From: Neobacillus sp. SuZ13
Lineage (GTDB): Bacteria; Bacillota; Bacilli; Bacillales; Cytobacillaceae
Reading direction: 5' to 3'
DNA: 64,000 bases
NCBI RefSeq assembly: GCF_030123365.1
Contig: NZ_CP126107.1
Location: 4,425,501 to 4,489,500 of the forward strand
Both the position numbers and the translations under genes were made by a program. The notes under the pieces were generated by a model. It had not been told where the DNA came from. It did no database searches and saw only the letters and a list, made by a program, of their open reading frames with translations. This document shows, in pieces, positions 1-8,502 of this stretch. Every line of letters begins with the position of its first letter. Position 1 is the first letter of the stretch.

Positions 1-455
1 CTGACACGAACAATTACCGGTAAGTTGAAAACAGTTAATGCTAAGGCTCCTCCCAAAATGGTGTATCCCCAGCCTGTTAAATTAACGAACATTAATAGGC
101 CAAACATCCCGATAACAATAGATGGCAGCGAAGCTAAAACTTCTATACAAGAACGGATTATGTCTGTAATTTTTCCTGGCTTAGCGTATTCCGCCATATA
201 GATCCCCCCGCCTATACCTAACGGAAGAGCAATTAACATCGTAATAAATAATATATAAAATGAATTGAACAATTGGTCGCGAATTCCCCCACCTGCACGT
301 ACATTGCTTGATGGAGTGGTTAAAAATTCAAGAGAAATATGTTTAAGTCCATTAACCAAAATATAATAAAATAAACCAACTAAAATAGAAATGATTATGA
401 TTGCAATTGTAATAAATACGCCTGTAGCAATTCGATCTGCAGTTTTACTGTTCAT
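1..455 (-). CDS. pstA: Phosphate ABC transporter permease PstA, partial
   Basis: Inner permease subunit of the high-affinity PstSCAB phosphate importer, acting in the cytoplasmic membrane with PstC. The frame is open from an ATG at 455 to the window edge, so only the N-terminal half (about 151 codons) is visible. It starts MNSKTADRIATGVF, followed by a hydrophobic segment and further membrane stretches. The ATG overlaps the pstC stop codon by one base (TAATG), indicating translational coupling. Order pstS-pstC-pstA matches the B. subtilis pst operon; the ATPase genes should lie beyond the left edge. Confidence 0.93.
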   Translation of the reverse strand, partial: MNSKTADRIATGVFITIAIIIISILVGLFYYILVNGLKHISLEFLTTPSSNVRAGGGIRDQLFNSFYILFITMLIALPLGIGGGIYMAEYAKPGKITDIIRSCIEVLASLPSIVIGMFGLLMFVNLTGWGYTILGGALALTVFNLPVIVRV

Positions 456-1375
456 TACATTTTCCTCCTTGACGATAGGTAGCGAATGAGGAGAATAAAT
501 GCGAACGACATGATTAATAAAATTAAGCCCATTGACCATAGGGTATTATTTTCTACACTACCGTATGTTGTATGACCCATGTTTAAAGTAATAATTGTCG
601 TTAAGGTTGCTGATGCGTCTAGTAAGCTTGTTGGTAAGTCCCTCACGTTACCGATGACCATTTGAACTGCAAGAGCTTCTCCAAATGCTCTTGCCATACC
701 AAGAACAATAGCAGTTAAGAGGGTAGGTAATGCTGCAGGTATTAATACTTTCCGTATCGTCTGCCAGCGAGTAGCGCCGAGAGCATACGAACCTTCACGA
801 AGATTTTTAGGCAGTGAACTCATCGCATCTGTTGCAATCGTTGTTACAGTCGGCAAAATCATAATTGATAAAACAATCGTACCTGATAGCAAGCTAAAAC
901 CAAGTCCGCCCACATGCTCCCTAATAAATGGGACTAACACTGTAAGCCCAATGAAGCCATAAACAACAGATGGAATTCCAACCAAAAGTTCTATGACTGG
1001 CTGCAAAATCTTTCTACCCCATGAGGGTGCAATTTCTGTCATAAAAATGGCTCCGCCAATACCTAATGGTGCTGCAACAATGGCTGATAGAAAGGTTACC
1101 GCAAATGAGCCAAAAATAAACGGTAACGCTCCATATTCAGGTTTCGCTTGATTTGTAGGGTTCCAATGAGTACTGGTTATGAATTCAATAAGACTTACAC
1201 CATTTTTAATAAAGGATTGCAAACCCTTTGAGCCCAAGAAAATGGTGATCGAGATTGTTGCTGATATCATTATGACAGCACACAAGATAACGAGAATTTT
1301 CCCGCGTAATTCCCCATCCAGCCAATTTTTCTTAGACTTTAACAATCTGTCTTTTGCAGGTACTAACTTTTCCAT
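455..1375 (-). CDS. pstC: Phosphate ABC transporter permease PstC
   Basis: Permease partner of PstA in the phosphate importer. About 306 residues with roughly six membrane segments and a typical binding-protein-dependent transport domain. The cytoplasmic coupling loop reads EGSYALGATRWQTIRKV, which contacts the PstB ATPase in this family. I chose the ATG at 1375 (MEKLVPAKDR) because AGGGGTG lies about 11 nt upstream; an alternative ATG at 1429 lies inside a hairpin and has its purine tract only 3 nt away. It follows pstS on the same strand and is separated from it by that hairpin, which may lower its expression relative to pstS. Confidence 0.95.
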   Translation of the reverse strand: MEKLVPAKDRLLKSKKNWLDGELRGKILVILCAVIMISATISITIFLGSKGLQSFIKNGVSLIEFITSTHWNPTNQAKPEYGALPFIFGSFAVTFLSAIVAAPLGIGGAIFMTEIAPSWGRKILQPVIELLVGIPSVVYGFIGLTVLVPFIREHVGGLGFSLLSGTIVLSIMILPTVTTIATDAMSSLPKNLREGSYALGATRWQTIRKVLIPAALPTLLTAIVLGMARAFGEALAVQMVIGNVRDLPTSLLDASATLTTIITLNMGHTTYGSVENNTLWSMGLILLIMSFAFILLIRYLSSRRKM

Positions 1376-1408
1376 AATGCACCAAACACCCCTAAAATAC
1401 GTCATAAT

Positions 1409-1436
1409 AGGGTAAATGCCTACTAGCATTTACCCT
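1409..1436 (-). terminator. Intercistronic hairpin between pstS and pstC
   Basis: Perfect 11-bp stem (1409-1419 with 1426-1436) around a 6-nt loop, lying just after the pstS stop. There is no T-tract after it on the minus strand, so it looks more like an RNA-stabilising or attenuating hairpin than a full terminator. In pst operons such a structure is a known way to make more binding protein than permease; that function here is inferred. Confidence 0.7.
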
Positions 1437-1456
1437 TTCATTATTCAACCCGATTT

Positions 1457-2371
1457 CTAAAGGTCTTTTTGATTCCCTTCAGCATCGCGTTCTACTTTCA
1501 TTTTTGTAACAGGAAGATATCCTTGTTCTTTTAATAGAGTGTTTTGGATATCGTCAGACATTAAGTAATCAAGGAACGCTTTAGCAAGATCTTTTGCTTC
1601 ACCTTTTGTATAAGAGTGTTGATAAGCCCAAACTGGGAATTTACCAGATTGTACATTTTCTTCTGTTGGTTCTACGCCATCGATTGCAAGTGGTGTGACA
1701 GATTCGTCAGTGAAGTATGAGAATGCAAGGTAACCAACTGCACCATCAGTTTCATTAATAATCTTTTTAACTGTGTTTGATGAATCTTCGGTAATTCCTT
1801 CAGCAGGTGTAGCACCATCAAGAGCGAACTTATTGAATACTGCACGTGTTCCTGAAGAGTCTGGACGATTCACAAGAACAATTTTCTGGTCTGCTCCGCC
1901 AAGTTCTTTCCAGTTCGTAATTTTACCAGTGAAAACTTTAATTAAATCTGCTTTTTTAATATCTTTAATTCCAACTTTAGGGTTAACTGCAGCAGTCATA
2001 CCCACAACAGCTACTTTATGGTCAACAAGCTGATCTGCTGGGATACCTTCTTTTTCTTCCGCGAATACGTCAGAGTTACCAATCTGTACTGATCCTTCAG
2101 CAACTTGCGATAGGCCTGTACCAGATCCACCCGCATTTACCTGAATATCGACATTTGGGTTTTCAGCCATAAATTCTTCAGCAGCAGCGGCAACTAATGG
2201 CTGCATCGCAGAGGAACCGGAAACGCTTAAAGTGCCAGAGAGTTCAGTGGTCTTAGAATCTTTATTATCAGTTCCTTCGTTTTTATCAGTAGAAGCTCCG
2301 CCACATGCAGCTGCAAATACCATTAATGCGGCAAGAGTAAGTAATAAGCCGAATTTCTTTAAGCTTTTCAT
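1457..2371 (-). CDS. pstS: Phosphate-binding lipoprotein PstS
   Basis: Extracellular phosphate receptor that delivers phosphate to PstCA. 304 residues: a lipoprotein signal peptide (basic start, hydrophobic core, then AAAC at residues 20-23, with the lipidated cysteine at 23), a linker rich in Asp, Lys and Thr, and a PBP-like domain. Phosphate-loop motifs are visible: SGSSAMQPL, GGSGTG and SSGTRAVFNKF. It is first in the operon and stands directly behind PhoP-type repeats. A B. subtilis-like gene, pbpA, lies upstream on the same strand but is closed off by its own terminator. Confidence 0.96.
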   Translation of the reverse strand: MKSLKKFGLLLTLAALMVFAAACGGASTDKNEGTDNKDSKTTELSGTLSVSGSSAMQPLVAAAAEEFMAENPNVDIQVNAGGSGTGLSQVAEGSVQIGNSDVFAEEKEGIPADQLVDHKVAVVGMTAAVNPKVGIKDIKKADLIKVFTGKITNWKELGGADQKIVLVNRPDSSGTRAVFNKFALDGATPAEGITEDSSNTVKKIINETDGAVGYLAFSYFTDESVTPLAIDGVEPTEENVQSGKFPVWAYQHSYTKGEAKDLAKAFLDYLMSDDIQNTLLKEQGYLPVTKMKVERDAEGNQKDL

Positions 2372-2457
2372 TTGTTTAATTCCCCCTGTGAAATTTGGTT
2401 TGTTTGTTATTTGTTCTGCCTTACATGAATAAGAATAAACCTCAACTGTTAACTGAG

Positions 2458-2506
2458 TTTTAATTGAATGTAAAGGTTTTGTAAATGAATGTTGAGTTTT
2501 TGTAAA
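2458..2506 (-). promoter_or_regulatory. PhoP (Pho box) repeat array upstream of pstS
   Basis: On the minus strand there are repeats matching TT(A/T/C)ACA: TTTACA at 2506-2501, TCAACA at 2495-2490, TTTACA at 2485-2480, TTTACA at 2474-2469 and a weak TTAAAA at 2463-2458. Starts are spaced 11, 10, 11 and 11 bp. This is the spacing known for PhoP-P binding in Bacillus Pho regulon promoters. Phosphate-starvation control of pstSCA is therefore strongly implied. Confidence 0.88.
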
Positions 2507-2512
2507 TTATGT

Positions 2513-2552
2513 ATAAAAAAACACCTGTCTCCGACTTGAGAGACAGGTGTTT
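2513..2552 (-). terminator. Rho-independent terminator of the pbp gene
   Basis: 13-bp perfect stem (2519-2531 with 2540-2552), 8-nt loop, followed on the minus strand by a run of seven T. It separates pbpA from the pst promoter region. Confidence 0.93.
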
Positions 2553-2564
2553 GGGTTGTTGAGT

Positions 2565-4694
2565 TTACTCGTTGTTACTTGTGGTTTCTTCCTTTTGTTC
2601 AGATGTTGATTTTTTTTCTTTTTCTTGACGTTCTTTCTTTAAATCAAAATATGCATCCAAGACTCTTCGCCCTATTAGGTTATTAATACTTGGACCGCTG
2701 TTTCCTTGATATGCCCAAGGTACGACAACAGCCATGGCTACCTCGGGATTATCAGATGGTGCAAAGCTCACGAGGCTTAGGTTCATAACTTCTGTGCCAC
2801 GCTTTGATTTATCAGATCCATCATAAAACGCCTGTGCCGTTCCTGTTTTTCCTGCAGGGGAATAATCTGCACTCTTAAAGTAACTTACAGCAGTACCGTC
2901 ACCTACTTGCATGACCATTCGAAAACCTTCTTGCACTCGCTTAATCCAAGATTCCTTCATATCCAATCGGTTTAATACTTTAGGTTGGATTTCCTCTACA
3001 ATCGGGCCTAACTCATTATTTTCCATAACTGGCTCACGAATTTCCTTCACTAGATGGGGCTGGATACGATTACCACCATTTGCTATCGTGGAAACATACT
3101 GAGCGAGTTGGATTGGTGTATACGTATCATACTGACCAATCGATAGGAAAAGGAGTAAACCAGGAGTTTTTTCAGGACCTGGAAAGCCGCTCATTTCATT
3201 AGGCAGGTCAATCCCAGTACGCGTCCCTAAACCAAACTGACTAAATGACTGCCGCATCGTATCAAAGGCTGAATAATCGAGCGGTAATGGCTGATTAGCT
3301 CGATACTGTCCACCCGCCATCGCAATGACAGTTTTCCACATATATACGTTGGAAGAAACCTGTAGCGCCCTTAAATCATTGATTCGGCCAAATGTTCTCC
3401 ATGAAGACATAACTGGGGAACTAGCAATTCTCAAAGGCTCATCTAGTTGTGTCGAACCAGGTTGAATTGCCCCCGTTTTATAACCAGTTAAAATCGTTGC
3501 CCCTTTTACTGCAGACCCAACGTTATAGGAAGTCGTAATATTTCCTCCAGCAAAGTCATTCATGACTGTTTTTCCTTTTTTATCTTTACTAATTTGTTTT
3601 CCAGCCAGTGATAAGACTTCACCGGTATGAGGATCCATCAAAACAACAAATGCACGGTCGAGAAGGGCGGTATTTGGTTTTTGCTTTGCACTCCACATTT
3701 CTTCTTCGATGATTTTTTCTACCTTCTTCTGAAGATCCATATCAATCGTTAAAACAAGATCTTTTCCTCTTTTGCCTTCCGAAACTACTTCTGTTGAAAG
3801 GATTTTTCCCGTCTTATCTGTTACATTTTTCACTTTTGCCTTTTGACCATGCAAGACATCCTCGTATTTTAATTCAAGATAACTTTTTCCGACTCGGTCA
3901 TTACGGCTGTAGTCACGGGCTATATATTTTTCTAACTGCTCCTTGGGAATCCCTGCTTCGGAGGTAGTAACATCTCCTAATATTGACTTTAGTGTCTTCC
4001 CAAAAACATACTTTCGTGTCCAATCTGTTGTTGTATCAACACCAGGCAAATTTTCTAAGTTTTCACTAACAACCGCAAATTCTTCAGGTGTTACGTCTTT
4101 GTTTTTAACAATTTGTGGTGTTAAGGCATAACCACTGTTAAAGACTCTATAGATGGCAAGAGTTTCGAGCTCTTCGCCAACAATACTTTTTACTTCTTTA
4201 TCAGTTATCCGATCGATCTGAAGTTTATAAATTTGCTTATCGTCTAACTTTTCTTGTTTATAGAGTGCCCATTCTTTTTCAGTAATTTTTGCTTTTGCTT
4301 CTTCGGGATGTTTTAAGATCCAATAATCCTTTCTATCCCGAATAGGAACTTTCTTTGCATCTTCAGTTTTGTCAATGATTTTTGCTAATTTCGCTGCACT
4401 TTCCAACATTTCCTCTTGGGTTGTTTGTTGATATTTCGTGTAAGTAATTGCGTTCAATGGCGTATTATCAACAATAATTTTCCCATTACGGTCAAACATT
4501 TTTCCTCTTGGGACCGGGTTATTTACTGTAACATCTTCTGTCCGCTCAATTTCACGTTTAAAATCATCACCAAAAACGATTTGTAATTCACCAAGTCTAA
4601 GAATGAGGACAGAAAATAGCATGAATACCACAAAGAATAACATGTTTAAACGAAATGGCACATGTTCCTTCTTTTTTTTCTTTTTATTATTCAA
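2565..4694 (-). CDS. pbpA: Class B penicillin-binding protein (PBP2A/PbpA type transpeptidase)
   Basis: D,D-transpeptidase that cross-links peptidoglycan, probably during side-wall growth. 709 residues: a lysine-rich N-terminus, one membrane anchor at about 17-37, a PBP dimerisation domain beginning around the PRGKMFDRNG motif, and a C-terminal transpeptidase domain. All three active-site motifs are present: SAVK with Ser394, SSN at 447-449 and KTG at 616-618. The tail is rich in Lys and Glu. Position next to pst and yqgE matches B. subtilis pbpA. The N-terminus is encoded by a long A-rich stretch. It has its own terminator. Confidence 0.94.
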   Translation of the reverse strand: MNNKKKKKKEHVPFRLNMLFFVVFMLFSVLILRLGELQIVFGDDFKREIERTEDVTVNNPVPRGKMFDRNGKIIVDNTPLNAITYTKYQQTTQEEMLESAAKLAKIIDKTEDAKKVPIRDRKDYWILKHPEEAKAKITEKEWALYKQEKLDDKQIYKLQIDRITDKEVKSIVGEELETLAIYRVFNSGYALTPQIVKNKDVTPEEFAVVSENLENLPGVDTTTDWTRKYVFGKTLKSILGDVTTSEAGIPKEQLEKYIARDYSRNDRVGKSYLELKYEDVLHGQKAKVKNVTDKTGKILSTEVVSEGKRGKDLVLTIDMDLQKKVEKIIEEEMWSAKQKPNTALLDRAFVVLMDPHTGEVLSLAGKQISKDKKGKTVMNDFAGGNITTSYNVGSAVKGATILTGYKTGAIQPGSTQLDEPLRIASSPVMSSWRTFGRINDLRALQVSSNVYMWKTVIAMAGGQYRANQPLPLDYSAFDTMRQSFSQFGLGTRTGIDLPNEMSGFPGPEKTPGLLLFLSIGQYDTYTPIQLAQYVSTIANGGNRIQPHLVKEIREPVMENNELGPIVEEIQPKVLNRLDMKESWIKRVQEGFRMVMQVGDGTAVSYFKSADYSPAGKTGTAQAFYDGSDKSKRGTEVMNLSLVSFAPSDNPEVAMAVVVPWAYQGNSGPSINNLIGRRVLDAYFDLKKERQEKEKKSTSEQKEETTSNNE

Positions 4695-4802
4695 GGGATA
4701 AAAACACTTCCTTTTTCACGGCTTAAGCTTAACTTTCTCTATTTTATAGGATAAGTCTGCTTTTTTCTATGAAAAACCCTTACCAATTTCTAAGGTAAAA
4801 AT

Positions 4803-4844
4803 GCCAAAGAAAAAAAGGCGCTGAGTAATTAATTTACTCAACGC
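4803..4844 (-). terminator. Terminator of the MFS gene, overlapping its stop codon
   Basis: Stem 4818-4828 with 4834-4844 (one mismatch), 5-nt loop, then seven T on the minus strand. The stop codon at 4834-4836 forms part of the stem. Confidence 0.85.
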
Positions 4845-6063
4845 ATTCCGGGACTGGTAAGTGTACCCTTTTAAGAAAAAAATAGATGCATGTATGCCCG
4901 GCACCTAAAATGAGAAGGAGAATGGGAATACTGTTTTCAGCTTTAAACCAAGTGATAGCTGCTAAAAAGGATAATATAGATACAATCCTGCCGAGATTCA
5001 AGTATATTTCTCTGACAACAATATATTCAATCCTCATTTCTGCAGCCTTCCATCCGGTTCCAATAACATCGTATGTAGTTGACATATACGGGACGAGTAA
5101 AAGCGGATAAGCGATTGCAATCATCCCGCCATAGATTAGCAATTTGACAAAATTAACGTCCCAAACAATTATCAGAACAGCTGCATATAAAATAATCCCA
5201 CCGATTAGAATCGCTTTTTTACGATTTTTTTGTTTTATTAATCGTGAAGCAAAATAATAGGCTACAAATGATACGCCTGAATTAAGGAGACCAAATGTAC
5301 CTAGAGACAATTCACTTCCCGTCGAAAGGTAAACAAAAACGGAGATAACAAATGCAAAGGTACCTTCCCTCAAGCCCTGAAAGAAGTTAGCATTTGTAAT
5401 TAAACGCCAATTTTCATTTTGTTTTCTTTCATGTAGAATTTGCATAAAGCAATAGCTGCCTGACGATGGTCGTGGTTTCAACGAAAAGCTCATAAAAACC
5501 GCAAGTGCAAATAATGCGAGTGAGAGCCCAAAAACAATTGTGTAACCAGTATACTTTTCAAATCTTGTAATGATGATTCCTGCAGCAATGGGTCCAATCA
5601 TCCCCCCTGCAGATGATAATATTCCTAAAAAGCCATTAAAAAAATCTCTTGTATCTGGTTCGGTAATTTCAAATGTTAACACATTGTAGGCTAGCCAATA
5701 AAAACCATACCCTACTCCTAAAAAACTTCCTAAGAGAAGTAAATAGGTTGAAGCATTTGTGCCAAATACTAAAACCATTACATAAAATAGAGCTAAAAAA
5801 ATGACACCAATTCTAAGCACGATTACCCTGTCAATTTTTTTCGCCCATCGTCCTGCTAAGATAAATGTAAGCAATTGTAGAATCACTATCGATAGGTTAT
5901 AGAAGGCGATATCTGAGTATTTCCCCGTCTGTTTCCATAGATAAATATTCACAAAGGTGTTAGACAAAGCAATGCTTAATGAGTAAAGCCCTCCAATAAT
6001 CAGTAATAGTGATAAATCTTTTGTAAGTTTAACATCACCCAGTATCTTAAATTTTTTGGCCAT
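4834..6063 (-). CDS. yqgE: MFS transporter, YqgE type
   Basis: Predicted 12-segment major facilitator superfamily protein of 409 residues in the cytoplasmic membrane. It begins with a short polar stretch and then regularly spaced hydrophobic helices. The charged loop after the second helix, GRWAKKIDR, fits the conserved loop 2-3 of the family. Substrate is unknown. Location between pbpA and sodA matches B. subtilis yqgE. The start ATG at 6063 has AAAGGGGAG about 8 nt upstream. It could be a drug or metabolite exporter; nothing in the sequence decides this. Confidence 0.85.
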   Translation of the reverse strand: MAKKFKILGDVKLTKDLSLLLIIGGLYSLSIALSNTFVNIYLWKQTGKYSDIAFYNLSIVILQLLTFILAGRWAKKIDRVIVLRIGVIFLALFYVMVLVFGTNASTYLLLLGSFLGVGYGFYWLAYNVLTFEITEPDTRDFFNGFLGILSSAGGMIGPIAAGIIITRFEKYTGYTIVFGLSLALFALAVFMSFSLKPRPSSGSYCFMQILHERKQNENWRLITNANFFQGLREGTFAFVISVFVYLSTGSELSLGTFGLLNSGVSFVAYYFASRLIKQKNRKKAILIGGIILYAAVLIIVWDVNFVKLLIYGGMIAIAYPLLLVPYMSTTYDVIGTGWKAAEMRIEYIVVREIYLNLGRIVSILSFLAAITWFKAENSIPILLLILGAGHTCIYFFLKRVHLPVPECVE

Positions 6064-6121
6064 TAAAAACTCCCCTTTATCTTATGGGTAGTCTTTATCA
6101 AGCTAGTTTTTCTTATTCACA

Positions 6122-6151
6122 TAAAAAAAAAGACAACCAAATGGCTGCCTT
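6122..6151 (-). terminator. Terminator of sodA
   Basis: 9-bp stem with G-T wobbles (6130-6138 with 6143-6151), 4-nt loop, followed by a long T-tract on the minus strand. Confidence 0.88.
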
Positions 6152-6163
6152 TTTTCATTAATA

Positions 6164-6772
6164 TTATTTTGCTTGGCTGTAGCGTTTTGACACTTCATCC
6201 CAATTTACTACATTCCAGAAAGCGGAAATATAGTCAGGGCGCTTGTTTTGATAGTTTAAGTAGTAAGCGTGCTCCCAAACATCAAGACCAAGAATTGGCG
6301 TCTTTCCTTCCATTAGTGGAGAATCTTGGTTTGGTGTACTAGAAACTTCTAACTCACCATTGTTTACAGATAACCATGCCCAGCCAGATCCGAAACGAGT
6401 AGTTGCTGCTTTAGCAAACTCTTCTTTAAAGCTTTCGAAGCTGCCAAATTTGCTGCTGATTGCGTCAGCTAATTCACCTGTTGGAGCACCGCCTCCATTT
6501 GGTGAAAGGATTTGCCAGAATAAAGAATGGTTAGCGTGACCGCCGCCATTGTTACGAACAGCTGTACGAGCAGCCTCTGGAACCGCATCCAAATTAGCAA
6601 TAACCTCTTCAACTGATTTTGAAAGTAATTCTTCATTACCAGCTAAAGCGTTATTTAAATTTGTTACATATGTGTTGTGGTGTCTTGTGTGGTGAATATT
6701 CATAGTTTCTTTGTCAATATGTGGTTCAAGTGCGTTTTCTGCATAAGGTAATTGTGGTAATTCAAATGCCAT
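6164..6772 (-). CDS. sodA: Superoxide dismutase (Mn/Fe family)
   Basis: Cytoplasmic enzyme converting superoxide to hydrogen peroxide and oxygen. 202 residues, the normal length. Metal ligands by family comparison are His27, His82, Asp164 and His168, the last two in the signature DVWEHAYY. The stretch GGGHANHSLFW around His82 is typical of Mn-dependent enzymes. Start is supported by AGGAGG 7 nt upstream of the ATG at 6772. It forms a single-gene unit with its own terminator. The next gene upstream, fnr, is divergent. Confidence 0.97.
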   Translation of the reverse strand: MAFELPQLPYAENALEPHIDKETMNIHHTRHHNTYVTNLNNALAGNEELLSKSVEEVIANLDAVPEAARTAVRNNGGGHANHSLFWQILSPNGGGAPTGELADAISSKFGSFESFKEEFAKAATTRFGSGWAWLSVNNGELEVSSTPNQDSPLMEGKTPILGLDVWEHAYYLNYQNKRPDYISAFWNVVNWDEVSKRYSQAK

Positions 6773-7117
6773 TTTAATTCCTCCTATGTATTAATGATTT
6801 TATGGCTTTAGAATTTCGAATATTTCTAAAGCTTTCCTCCTTAAGATACCAAAGTTGGTTATTTGTATCAAATAAAATGCTTAGGTACTTAACATAATTA
6901 CCATTCCCATTATGTAGGATATTATTCAAAAATATAGGATTGAGCCATCCATTCGTAATTTTTCGAAAAATTGTCACCTTTTACCTAAAGGGCAATCTGT
7001 CAACGGTTTTTGTCATATCCGACTTTTGTCACTTCCAAATCATGTATTAGACATATTGACACTTAATAAATTATTTATTTAAATCAAAGGGAAGTGGTAC
7101 CTAAGGAGTGATTTACT
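6773..7117. other. Divergent sodA/fnr intergenic region
   Basis: 345 bp with no supported gene. A 67-codon minus-strand ORF at 6774-6977 has no family resemblance. On the plus strand TGTCA occurs four times (6972, 6998, 7011, 7027). A TTGACA at 7056-7061 with a weak TTAAAT 17 bp later may be the fnr promoter. A convincing sodA promoter was not found. The fnr RBS AAGGAGTG lies at about 7102-7109. Confidence 0.5.
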
Positions 7118-7813
7118 ATGCAATTAAACCGTTCTTCTATATATAATTTATTAGCTGCTTTTTTTCAAAAAAAAGAACCCATTCAAAAAATAAAAGCTGG
7201 TTCAGTTCTTTTTCAAGAAAAAGATGCTGCCCAGTATGTCTACTTATTACTTAAAGGGAGTATCTCACTTGGAAGAGTTCATTTACGCGGCAAGGATTTT
7301 ATCTTAAAAATCTTAAACGATCAAGAATTAATTGTTGAATACCAACTTTTCAAAGAGAATCCTCATTATCAATTTTATGCAAAAACATTGACTGATTGTG
7401 AAATGATTCTAATAAAAAAAGAGCAATTTGAAGATTTCATTTTGACAGACCCTGAGGCAATGAATGCTCTGGTTACATGGTTAAGTACAGGTTATTTAAA
7501 GGCACAAATGAAATGCCAGGATCTTATTATGAACGGAAAAAAAGGCGGTTTATATTCAATCCTCATCCGTCTATGTAATTCATATGGAATAAAAACAGAA
7601 GATGGTATTTTAATTGACCTTCCGTTAACACATCAGGAACTTGCTAATTTAACATTCGGAACACGTGAAGTAATTCAACGCTCTTTAAAAGAACTGCGCG
7701 AAAAGAATATTATTTCCTATGATAATCAGAAATTTACGATAAAAAAACTGAACCACTTAAAAGAAGAAGTCGACTGCCAAAACTGCTCCTTTGAAATATG
7801 TGGATTAAATTAG
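7118..7813 (+). CDS. fnr: Crp/Fnr family regulator, Bacillus-type Fnr with C-terminal Fe-S cysteines
   Basis: Predicted anaerobic transcription regulator, 231 residues. An N-terminal cyclic-nucleotide-binding-like beta-roll domain runs to about 120, then a dimer helix, then a winged HTH around 165-210 (LTHQELANLTFGTREVI). The last 12 residues hold Cys220, Cys223 and Cys228 with spacing C-x2-C-x4-C. This is the arrangement known for B. subtilis Fnr, which binds a 4Fe-4S cluster through three C-terminal cysteines and an aspartate; Asp135 is a candidate fourth ligand. In the E. coli protein the cysteines are N-terminal, so this is clearly the Bacillus type. ATG chosen by AAGGAGTG upstream. Confidence 0.88.
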   Translation: MQLNRSSIYNLLAAFFQKKEPIQKIKAGSVLFQEKDAAQYVYLLLKGSISLGRVHLRGKDFILKILNDQELIVEYQLFKENPHYQFYAKTLTDCEMILIKKEQFEDFILTDPEAMNALVTWLSTGYLKAQMKCQDLIMNGKKGGLYSILIRLCNSYGIKTEDGILIDLPLTHQELANLTFGTREVIQRSLKELREKNIISYDNQKFTIKKLNHLKEEVDCQNCSFEICGLN

Positions 7814-7816
7814 TTG

Positions 7817-7842
7817 AAAAAAGCCACACAGGTGGCTTTTTT
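7817..7842. terminator. Bidirectional terminator between fnr and the DUF456 gene
   Basis: 11-bp perfect stem (7817-7827 with 7832-7842) with a 4-nt loop; A-run on one side and T-run on the other serve both convergent genes. Confidence 0.9.
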
Positions 7843-7845
7843 CTA

Positions 7846-8328
7846 TTAAAGTACGACGATGAAAAAGAAGATGACCATGATTATTTGAATAATAGTTTTT
7901 GTGACAACACTACTTATGAATCCAATCACTGACCCAAATCCAACTTTTATACTTTCCATGAAACTTCTTTTGTTAAAGATTAGTTCCGCAGCAATGGCCC
8001 CGATAAAAGGGCCGATGAGAATTCCTAAAAAAGGAATAACAAAAGGCCCCACCAAAATACCAATCGTACTCCCCCAGACACCCGCCTTAGACCCGCCATA
8101 TTTTTTAATTCCAATCATATTAGCAATGTAGTCAGCAATAAAAAGAAGGACGATAAACAAACCTTGTATCAACCAAAAATACCATTGAAAGGGTTCAAAA
8201 CTAAAAAAGACTCCATATAATAAAAACCCAGCTAATAAAAACAATACACTTGGAATAATCGGGTAAATCAGACCAACAAATGCGACAATAAATAATACGA
8301 TGATGATGCTCCAATAAATCATTTCCAT
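7846..8328 (-). CDS. yqgC: DUF456 membrane protein (YqgC type)
   Basis: Small integral membrane protein of about 160 residues with several hydrophobic segments and the Gly-rich stretch LVGPFVIPFLGILIGP typical of DUF456. Function unknown. I place the start at the ATG at 8328 (MEMIYWS) because GAGGG lies 9 nt upstream; the in-frame ATG at 8337 directly abuts that GAGGG. Convergent with fnr and sharing its terminator. B. subtilis has its homologue in the same chromosomal neighbourhood. Confidence 0.8.
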   Translation of the reverse strand: MEMIYWSIIIVLFIVAFVGLIYPIIPSVLFLLAGFLLYGVFFSFEPFQWYFWLIQGLFIVLLFIADYIANMIGIKKYGGSKAGVWGSTIGILVGPFVIPFLGILIGPFIGAIAAELIFNKRSFMESIKVGFGSVIGFISSVVTKTIIQIIMVIFFFIVVL

Positions 8329-8502
8329 TCTACTCATCCCTCATAACTTATTGTTATTATTAAATGTATACATTCCTACATACGATTAAACTTATGTTTG
8401 GTTTCAAATATTAAATAGACAGTGTCATTTCTTGTATAAACCCTTTACTAAAGATACAATAGATGCGGAAGCATTTATTGTATTTGTGTAGAGGTGGTCA
8501 TT

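Noticed and set aside
6774..6977. 67-codon minus-strand ORF ending just before sodA
   Set aside because: No family resemblance, no good RBS at its start, and it occupies the region where the sodA leader and promoter should lie.
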